64,000 bases of DNA from Archegozetes longisetosus (Eukaryota > Arthropoda > Arachnida > Sarcoptiformes > Trhypochthoniidae). A program made the translations under genes and the position numbers. This document shows positions 61,201 through 64,000 of this stretch, piece after piece. The stretch spans positions 4,886,001 to 4,950,000 of the forward strand of contig JAEMBT020000008.1 in the NCBI GenBank assembly GCA_018873245.2, read 5' to 3'. How positions within the stretch are numbered: the first letter of the stretch is position 1; the number at the start of each line of letters is the position of its first letter. Below the pieces are notes generated by a model. That model saw only the letters and a program-made list of their open reading frames with translations. It did not search any database and was not told where the DNA came from.

Positions 61201-63284
61201 CACATTTGAGGCATCCAAATTAGAAAATTCAAATTAATTCGATTCTCTACAGTATTAATGAAAGAGATCGACTGAAATAATTGAGTTATACACTAATTAG
61301 TTGCTTAAAAATGATATGAAATATAAAAATATAAAATCACATAAATAACGGTAATCTATGAAACTAATTTTCCAATACAGTATGATATGCTTAGTTAAAC
61401 CTAAAATTCAATTGAAATAGAATCAAATTAAACGAGAATAGTTGTTATCGGAAATGTTTATTTTATTACAAGTTGCATTGTGATGCAACTTAATGATAAC
61501 CTCTGCTTTAAATGATTAGAGCAAACAAACGCTAACAATTGATAGGAGGATTATTAAGTTTAGCTCACTTTCATTCCTTTCCTATTAAGCTCTTATGTAT
61601 TCCTATTAACGTTTTCTCTGAAAACTATATTATATATATATCTTTCTTTATAAGTGTTGAAGCTCTAAATTGAAGAATAAATTTTTAAAAATAAATTACT
61701 TAGAATTGAACAATATTTAGATTATTTGTGAATTGAGAAAATCACAGAGCATAACATTTATTGTTGTATTTCTTATTCAGACATAACAATCAAAATTCAG
61801 ATAGAAAATGGTTTCTTCTTTTTCATCAATTTATTCTAGTAATATCTTTAAAAACTATCTTATTTAGTCTAACTTTTATGCTAACAATTTAGCCCTTTTA
61901 AGATTTAAAGCTTCTAGAAATAGAAGTAAAGTTAAGAATTGATATTTATCCAAAAGAGAGAAGGGCTGAAAAGGGCTGAAAAGGGCTAAAAAGGGCTAAA
62001 AAGTAGCTTATTTTAGAAGAAAGAGAAATGGCATAAGATGTAGTCACTGGTATGATATAATAGCTTGGAAATAAAAAGAAATAGACGAATTTAATGCACG
62101 GTTTTATCGTAAAAAATCAGCACAAAATGTATTCCCTCTGAGCTATTGCTTTGAGCATTACTATAAATGGTCCAAAATAATACAGTCGTCTCTCATTATA
62201 GTGAACACCTCTATGCACTAGAAATTGATTGATTATAAAAGAAGTTCACTATATCGGACGTAATGTGCATAACGTATGGACCAAACGGTTTCTTCAAAGG
62301 TGCATATTATGGCTTTATATTCGCTATACCAAACTTGACTATAGAGAGAATCGACTGTACTTGTCTTACTCACTATTATCTATACAAACATACTCTGATG
62401 GATTAACATAACAAATATAAAAGTTATGTTCTGTAACTCAAAACTAATAGAAAATATTGGTTGCATTATATCTTTTAATCGTATAAAGGATTTTTAGGGA
62501 TGGAAATTATGATAAAGCTGATTTTATTCGAGTGTTCTGCGTCAAATTGATAGATGAAAAATAGTTATTACGCCGTAAAGGAAACGGTATGTTATTTAGA
62601 AGGTAGAAAATGATGGTATATCTCTACTGTATATTTAAAGGTGGAAAATGATGGCATGTTTTATTGTAAATAGAATAAGGTGGTCTGCAAGGCAGCAGAT
62701 GGTAAGCATGAAAAGCTTTTATAATAGAGCCTTAAGATTATTTCAAATGGCTATGCAATTTATTAAAAGATACTTTGTTTTCTTCTCTTATCACTCAATG
62801 CTTAATATATATATGAAACTTAAATCTTATGCCTGCTCTTTGTGATCTTTGTTTCCTTATGGTATGATATATACCAATCAAATTAAGTATTTTTAGTATT
62901 CTAAAGGGTTCAATCTCTGTATCAACTTTTTAATGCTTAAGATAAGAAAAGATTTGATTGAATTACTTAAAGACTTTGAGATACTTTATTGAAAATTGGT
63001 AGACTGTTTGTCAGTTATAGACGATTTAATAAATTATAATCCTTAACTACCATAACTAAAGAATTGAAAAATGGTATCTTACAAAGGAAAACACATTAAA
63101 CTTATAGAATAAGATGGTAAGTCTGTTAGAGATAAATTAGACTAAAGAAATAGTACTGACCAATTCTGGCGACATTCATCTTATTAGTAATGGTAGTATC
63201 GATAGTTCTCTGAGCAATTAAAACAGTCAATGTGAATAAGTAGTAAAAAATCGTTTCCATTGGTATTCGTCTAATAATATCCAT
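36032..63284 (-). CDS. GRIK-like: Kainate-class ionotropic glutamate receptor subunit, 17 exons, essentially complete
   Basis: This is a glutamate-gated cation channel subunit of the plasma membrane, normally part of a tetramer. The exons give about 926 residues, close to vertebrate kainate subunits (about 900). The order is signal peptide (1-24), amino-terminal domain (about 35-410), S1 (about 430-545), M1 (about 549-567, ending [10 protein letters not shown]), pore loop, M3 with [16 protein letters not shown]2 (about 650-800), M4 ([20 protein letters not shown]) and a tail ending DYDSS. Kainate marks are [21 protein letters not shown] and [10 protein letters not shown] followed by EELR. The Arg of SYARE, the Glu of FLMEST and the Thr of GST, which bind glutamate, are present. 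Oddities are Lys at the Q/R site, Thr and Ser at two binding positions where vertebrate kainate subunits have Ala, and a one-base frame conflict at a micro-exon. Confidence 0.95.
36353..36424. mobile_element. Tiny TA-flanked palindromic MITE (TTATAATGAAC family)
   Basis: TA-CAGTAGTTTCGAGTTATAA then TGAAC at the left pairs with GTTCATTATAACGAGGATTC then ACTG-TA at the right; the 72 bp are almost all hairpin. Relatives lie at 37014-37222 and 62181-62359. Confidence 0.8.
36478..36506. repeat. (GA)n microsatellite
   Basis: About 14 GA units inside a short receptor intron. Confidence 0.95.
36550..36818 (-). CDS. GRIK-like: Kainate receptor exon 16: end of S2 and M4
   Basis: It is flanked by TGTTGACAG and GTAAGT. 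It reads [30 protein letters not shown], then M4 ([20 protein letters not shown]) and [14 protein letters not shown]. The open frame runs on past the donor into a (GA)n tract, so the donor, not the stop, sets the end. Confidence 0.97.
37014..37222. mobile_element. TA-flanked MITE with (GA)n expanded in its right terminal repeat
   Basis: TA-CAGTCTCTTCGAGTTATAG at the left; the right end reads ATATATCCGACTTCGTTAGA, then about 25 GA units at 37164-37213, then GTCTACTG-TA. The uninterrupted relative at 62181-62359 has only a short AGAGAGAA at the same place before TCGACTG-TA. Confidence 0.75.
39120..39194. repeat. 18- to 19-bp minisatellite (AAAGYCACTCTGGTATCT)
   Basis: Four tandem copies in the receptor intron. 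Confidence 0.9.
39878..40042. repeat. 20-bp minisatellite (CATACTAAGTTTGAGATTCA)
   Basis: About eight variable copies. Confidence 0.88.
41061..41154 (-). CDS. GRIK-like: Kainate receptor exon 15: S2
   Basis: It is flanked by TATTTTTAG and G|GTATGT. It reads [19 protein letters not shown], then [19 protein letters not shown] is diagnostic for kainate subunits and its Cys forms a conserved S2 disulfide with CIRDE of the next exon. A 4.2-kb intron follows. Confidence 0.97.
41251..41379 (-). CDS. GRIK-like: Kainate receptor exon 14: ligand-binding lobe S2
   Basis: It is flanked by ACGAATAG and GTAAGT. It reads [28 protein letters not shown] and GDYAFLMES, with the Glu of LMES that binds the agonist amino group. 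Phase is 0 at both ends. Confidence 0.97.
41380..42764. other. GRIK-like: Kainate receptor intron 13 (1.4 kb)
   Basis: It contains a 12-bp minisatellite (CTATGTTAGTAC) at 41472-41541 in six to seven copies; otherwise plain AT-rich sequence. Confidence 0.6.
42765..43058 (-). CDS. GRIK-like: Kainate receptor exon 13: pore loop, M3, start of S2
   Basis: It is flanked by CAATTGATAG and GTAAGT. It reads [23 protein letters not shown] (re-entrant loop), then [19 protein letters not shown] and LTVERM (M3 gate), then [16 protein letters not shown]. The residue at the Q/R editing position is Lys (AAA, 42987-42989). Ser at 42783-42785 replaces the Ala expected in vertebrate kainate subunits. Confidence 0.98.
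43152..43295. mobile_element. MITE-like element, GTTAAGTG family, copy 2
   Basis: TA-CAGTCTAACCTGTCTAATTTG then GCAGTTAAGTG is inverted at the right (CCACTTAACTGCAAG ... AAGGTTAAGCTG). It resembles 1998-2153 and ends about 27 bases from exon 12, within the 263-bp intron 12. Confidence 0.7.
43322..43588 (-). CDS. GRIK-like: Kainate receptor exon 12: S1 agonist site and M1
   Basis: It is flanked by ATTGACAG and [26 protein letters not shown] carries the agonist-binding Pro, Thr (43559-43561) and Arg (43544-43546). The Thr replaces the Ala of vertebrate kainate subunits and matches AMPA subunits. M1 is [20 protein letters not shown], followed by [13 protein letters not shown], the kainate-type post-M1 sequence. 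Confidence 0.98.
43589..43801. other. GRIK-like: Kainate receptor intron 11 (213 bp)
   Basis: Short intron with an imperfect repeat (ATCAAACGTTTAKATSAC) and nothing else. Confidence 0.6.
43802..44002 (-). CDS. GRIK-like: Kainate receptor exon 11: ligand-binding lobe S1
   Basis: It is flanked by GTAATTACAG and GTATGT. It reads [31 protein letters not shown] and [13 protein letters not shown], the first half of the clamshell that closes on glutamate. It ends in phase 0. Confidence 0.98.
44003..45461. other. GRIK-like: Kainate receptor intron 10 (1.5 kb)
   Basis: It contains a 22-bp minisatellite (TTTTGGATAAGAAATTCTGTTA) at 44310-44397, four copies. The open frame 44333-44608 on the minus strand runs into this repeat and is not supported. 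Confidence 0.6.
45462..45563 (-). CDS. GRIK-like: Kainate receptor exon 10: linker to S1
   Basis: It is flanked by TGTACATAG and GTTTGA; the intron to exon 9 is only 74 bases. It reads [13 protein letters not shown], then [11 protein letters not shown], matching the IGTWDPASGLNMT and LIVTTILE stretch. Confidence 0.97.
45638..45739 (-). CDS. GRIK-like: Kainate receptor exon 9: linker to S1
   Basis: TTGATTTTAG and GTATGA flank 34 codons reading [19 protein letters not shown] and [11 protein letters not shown]. FxGLTGxIxF is the standard motif closing the amino-terminal domain. Confidence 0.97.
45740..48033. other. GRIK-like: Kainate receptor intron 8 (2.3 kb)
   Basis: MITE family A copy 3 occupies 47791-48005 at its 5' end. 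The rest is AT-rich with no exon recognised. Confidence 0.6.
47791..48005 (+). mobile_element. MITE family A, copy 3, adjoining a receptor splice donor
   Basis: Left end AACTTAATAATCTCTGATAGC followed by AACCAGAAACGATGCGATG; right end (rc) AGACTTAGTAATCCGCGATGG. The element stops about 23-28 bases from the GTGAGA donor of exon 8. Confidence 0.85.
48034..48195 (-). CDS. GRIK-like: Kainate receptor exon 8: end of amino-terminal domain
   Basis: AATGATAG and GTGAGA flank [17 protein letters not shown], then [19 protein letters not shown] is a family hallmark and the Cys is the disulfide partner of exon 4. A MITE ends at about 48005, only some 29 bases beyond this exon's last base, just inside the intron. 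Confidence 0.97.
48480..48644 (-). CDS. GRIK-like: Kainate receptor exon 7: amino-terminal domain
   Basis: The acceptor is GAACAAAAG and the donor GTAATT. The reading [22 protein letters not shown] and [14 protein letters not shown] is in phase 0 at both ends. It contains a likely N-glycosylation site (NMT) conserved in position with vertebrate kainate subunits. Confidence 0.96.
48645..49777. other. GRIK-like: Kainate receptor intron 6 (1.1 kb)
   Basis: AT-rich, no feature recognised. Confidence 0.6.
49778..49831 (-). CDS. GRIK-like: Kainate receptor exon 6: 54-base exon
   Basis: It is flanked by GTCAATAG and GTAAGT. It encodes 18 residues, [18 protein letters not shown], matching the MMTEYYHYIFTT region. 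It is too short to stand out as an open frame and was found by family order and phase. Confidence 0.92.
49832..50169. other. GRIK-like: Kainate receptor intron 5 (338 bp)
   Basis: No feature recognised. Confidence 0.6.
50170..50345 (-). CDS. GRIK-like: Kainate receptor exon 5: amino-terminal domain
   Basis: TTTTTATAG and GTAAGT flank an exon that continues YEDDMS as [11 protein letters not shown], then [20 protein letters not shown], parallel to the LIRLQELI region of kainate subunits. It ends in phase 0. Confidence 0.96.
50346..50774. other. GRIK-like: Kainate receptor intron 4 (429 bp)
   Basis: No feature recognised. Confidence 0.6.
50775..51032 (-). CDS. GRIK-like: Kainate receptor exon 4: amino-terminal domain
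   Basis: The acceptor is AAATATATAG and the donor T|GTATGT. It reads [15 protein letters not shown], then [31 protein letters not shown] and VAVIYEDDM. The Cys after the first Ala is the conserved partner of the Cys in exon 8 (NASCDAE), which form the domain's disulfide in relatives. Confidence 0.97.
51174..51597. mobile_element. Palindromic MITE with about 110-bp terminal inverted repeats, hosting a nested element
   Basis: The left arm (TTTATGGTTGATG ... CTTATGTGGTTATCATAACAATGATCTTCTA) is matched inverted by the right arm (rc: TTTATGGTTGATG ... CTTATGTAGTTGCCACAACAATGTTCTTCTA). A CCTAACC/GGTTAGG stretch lies in the arms. A shorter relative with the same core is at 59201-59420. Confidence 0.8.
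51302..51465. mobile_element. Nested TA-flanked MITE
   Basis: TA-CAGTGTCTCTCATCTAAAA then CCCCAAATTTTTTCCCCATTAA at the left; TTAATGGAAAAAATTGGGAG then TTAGATGAGAGATGCTG-TA at the right. Arms of about 48 bp, total 164 bp. It sits in the centre of the larger palindrome. Confidence 0.85.
52031..52249 (-). mobile_element. MITE family A, copy 4
   Basis: Starts AAACTTAAAAATCCTCAATAGC and ends CTATCGAGGATTGTTAAGATTTT. The internal GAATATTCTAAAAGTTTGTTAATATT is the reverse of copies 1-3. Confidence 0.85.
52253..52739. mobile_element. Inverted-repeat element with about 65-bp arms, abutting a MITE
   Basis: The left arm ATGTAAACACTAAATTTT, then GACAGGATTTGACTCCTGCC and AAAAACACCTTCTTGCAA, is mirrored at the right (rc ATGTAAACACTAAATTTT, GACAGGATCTGACTCCTGTT, AAAAACACTTTCTTGCAA). 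It is 487 bp with no clear coding frame and no obvious target-site duplication. It begins within four bases of the end of MITE copy 4. Confidence 0.8.
52851..52891 (-). CDS. GRIK-like: Kainate receptor micro-exon 3: conserved DSF segment, frame conflict
   Basis: In the 4.1-kb gap between exons 2 and 4 the family requires about 13 residues with DSFxxS. This 41-base piece, flanked by AAATAAAG and the strong donor GTGAGA, reads [13 protein letters not shown] in phase 0. That is the expected length and motif between IQ and ACYQ. However 41 bases leaves phase 2, while exon 4 needs phase 1. The extra base sits in a run of seven A (minus strand) right before the donor, so a homopolymer error is the simplest explanation; a true lesion or variable splicing is the alternative. 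Confidence 0.75.
52892..55176. other. GRIK-like: Kainate receptor intron 2 (2.3 kb)
   Basis: It contains a CAGTGGCGTC-ended element at 53598-53854 with an internal CCTAACC tract. No exon seen. Confidence 0.6.
53598..53854. mobile_element. MITE with CAGTGGCGTCA ends
   Basis: Left CAGTGGCGTCAACTTGGACG then GAGGGCCGCA; right (rc) CAGTAGCGTCACCAGTAGGG then GCGGAGAGGGCACA. It is 257 bp, G+C-rich ends in AT-rich DNA, with an internal (CCTAA)3 tract. The end sequence resembles widespread hAT-like short elements. Confidence 0.65.
55177..55298 (-). CDS. GRIK-like: Kainate receptor exon 2: start of amino-terminal domain
   Basis: It is flanked by TCTTTTAG and GTAAGT. The reading [27 protein letters not shown] and TTLIYDIQ matches the first strands and helix of kainate receptor amino-terminal domains. 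It ends in phase 0. It is separated from exon 1 by a 7.9-kb intron. Confidence 0.97.
55772..55838. repeat. 22-bp minisatellite (ACCTTGTACACTTTTCATTACY)
   Basis: Three tandem copies. Confidence 0.88.
56074..56344. mobile_element. Possible degenerate inverted-repeat element
   Basis: CAGTCGTAGCCGG at the left and, inverted, CAGTGCCGTAATCAGG at the right; similarity is limited to the ends. Confidence 0.35.
57239..57565 (+). CDS. Open frame of 108 codons in receptor intron 1, unknown
   Basis: ATG (context AAGGATGTC) to TAA on the strand opposite the receptor. The product has four Cys, no signal peptide and no recognised domain. It is among the longest frames in the window with no repeat or known exon, and lies in a stretch poor in microsatellites. 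It could be a nested gene, a decayed gene or chance. Confidence 0.25.
   Translation: MSNNSAFISNKFFLTIHLMDCSNDSLKSFLNLNVSLRSTPEMALICRTFQQNCEKCTFLTKIYIYFNTQTVNSYNLNDQEIIWADIRTKSAFFLSQEMSRKLIAEAFE
58548..58809 (+). CDS. Possible terminal exon in receptor intron 1, unknown
   Basis: After AAAGATTTTTAG the frame reads [18 protein letters not shown], later [14 protein letters not shown] and [15 protein letters not shown], then a hydrophobic end and TGA. No ATG opens this frame early, so if real it is a spliced 3' exon, perhaps of the same gene as 57239-57565. The opposite strand is also open, which weakens the case. Confidence 0.22.
59201..59420. mobile_element. Palindromic MITE, relative of 51174-51597
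   Basis: AAGGTTCGG ... ATATCATAACAATGTTCTTA at the left pairs with the inverse of TACATTGTTGTGATAACC ... CCGAACCTT at the right. Arms include CCTTATCTAGC opposite a (GGTTA)n tract. It is 220 bp. Confidence 0.7.
62181..62359. mobile_element. TA-flanked MITE (TTATARTGAAC family), copy 3
   Basis: TA-CAGTCGTCTCTCATTATAG then TGAACACC at the left; the right part has GTTCACTATATCGGACGTAA and the terminal AGAGAGAATCGACTG-TA. It is 179 bp; the internal ACCAAACGGTTT is shared with 37014-37222. Confidence 0.8.
63161..63284 (-). CDS. GRIK-like: Kainate receptor exon 1: initiator ATG and signal peptide
   Basis: ATG at 63284-63282 starts 41 codons plus G before GTCAGT. The translation begins [24 protein letters not shown], a basic n-region plus hydrophobic core, and ends NVARIG, which joins the next exon as IGAIFTED, the standard start of the receptor's mature domain. 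A second in-frame Met at residue 9 is an alternative start that keeps the signal core. Confidence 0.9.
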
Positions 63285-63310
63285 AGTTTTGTTTTTCACG
63301 TTAATTTCTC

Positions 63311-63320
63311 CTTTTATATA
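63311..63320 (-). promoter_or_regulatory. GRIK-like: TATA-like box upstream of the kainate receptor start
   Basis: TATATAAAAG on the minus strand lies 27 bases before the ATG. If it is used, the 5' UTR would be only a few bases long, or translation would start at Met9, so it may be chance. Confidence 0.25.
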
Positions 63321-63862
63321 GGCTCATTTAGGGTCAATTAGGGTCATATGGTCATCTGATCATATAACGTTCATTTCAATTATCGATTATTCACTACTGA
63401 ATACTTTGTTCACAAATCAACACCATCAATTCGTTTTCACTATTTCTTCTCATCATAACTAAAGTTTCTCTTAAAGTTATGCCATTTAGTCATCAGTAGT
63501 GGTTAGGTTTCGGTTAGATATAGACAAACACAGATAAGATTAACATATTTCATATACATAAACAACTTATGAAAATTGATATATAATTAACTTTATGCAT
63601 AACTGTAGTGATGAGTTAAAACTTGTTTAATTGAACATTAGATATATTGTAAAATATATTCGTGACCAAATACTAAATAGTCAGATAAGACATAAGTATT
63701 CAACTTACTGTTTGAACAAATAAATGTCAAACAGAAACAAATGGAATTTGCACACAAAAAACACTGACATGTGTGTACGTTGGCTATTGAATTGACTTAA
63801 GAAATAAGTTAACAAACTGGCACCCACATCTCATTTTCTTATGCTTTTCCCGATATTTTCTT

Positions 63863-63893
63863 TCTCTCTCTCTCTTTCTCTCTCTCTCTTTCT
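63863..63893. repeat. (TC)n tract before a possible exon
   Basis: About 13 TC units broken by TTT, directly upstream of CTGTCAG; it could act as the polypyrimidine tract of an acceptor. Confidence 0.85.
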
Positions 63894-63898
63894 GTCAG

Positions 63899-64000
63899 CC
63901 AGATTATCTGAGCAGGATGTCAGAGATGTGTGAGACTGAGGTGAATGAGAGGATATCTTCTGCTGTCAAGGAGATGATAGAGTGGCGTATTTTTTTTATT
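63899..64000 (+). CDS. Possible coding exon cut by the window edge
   Basis: After a strong pyrimidine tract and CTGTCAG the frame reads PDYLSRMSEMCETEVNERIS then SAVKEMIEWR to the edge, with an internal ATG at 63917. Composition is richer in G+C and in Glu/Met/Ser codons than the surrounding DNA. No family recognised; it could be the start of the next + strand gene or part of a retroelement. Confidence 0.3.

Larger units (their letters stand above)
55299..63160. other. GRIK-like: Kainate receptor intron 1 (7.9 kb)
   Basis: It holds a 22-bp repeat (55772-55838), inverted-repeat elements at 56074, 59201 and 62181, a 10-bp repeat (AAAAGGGCTG, 61963-62003) and several + strand open frames of doubtful meaning. 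No receptor exon is missing here. Confidence 0.6.

Overview
This is an AT-rich eukaryotic window with split genes: GT-AG introns from about 100 bases to over 14 kb, many microsatellites and short inverted-repeat elements. Scattered (TTAGG)n-like tracts, the telomere motif of most arthropods, suggest an arthropod. I cannot name the species. A mite or other chelicerate, or a crustacean, would fit better than a fly, because a group I metabotropic glutamate receptor is present.

Left part (+ strand, 1666-22624): the 3' two thirds of a group I (mGluR1/5-type) metabotropic glutamate receptor. Three exons encode the end of the cysteine-rich domain and all seven membrane segments (1666-1792, 2368-2892, 5092-5491). 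After a 14.5-kb intron, three more exons (20015-20250, 20779-21144, 22026-22624) continue in matching splice phase and end at a TGA. They encode about 397 residues of cytoplasmic-looking protein that I do not recognise. Either it is a very divergent receptor tail or the end of an unidentified neighbouring gene.

Middle (22625-36031): mostly non-coding. It holds one clear small secreted-protein gene on the minus strand (27370-27903, 177 aa, signal peptide, no cysteine, dibasic sites), a homopyrimidine tract, copies of two inverted-repeat element families, and one well-spliced orphan exon candidate (32672-32739).

Right part (- strand, 63284 down to 36032): an essentially complete kainate-class ionotropic glutamate receptor subunit in 17 exons, from initiator ATG and signal peptide to TAG, about 926 aa. 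A 41-base micro-exon (52851-52891) supplies the conserved DSF segment but leaves the frame one base out, probably a homopolymer length error or a real lesion. The subunit has a genome-encoded lysine at the pore Q/R site and AMPA-like threonine and serine at two glutamate-contact positions.

The two receptor genes lie tail to tail: the metabotropic receptor would modulate excitability through G proteins, and the kainate subunit would form a fast glutamate-gated channel. Introns carry at least five copies of one roughly 210-bp MITE family, several TA-flanked CAGT...ACTG (Tc1/mariner/pogo-like) elements, a nested MITE-in-MITE, and about sixteen unrelated minisatellites. I saw no tRNA, rRNA, CRISPR or intact transposase gene.
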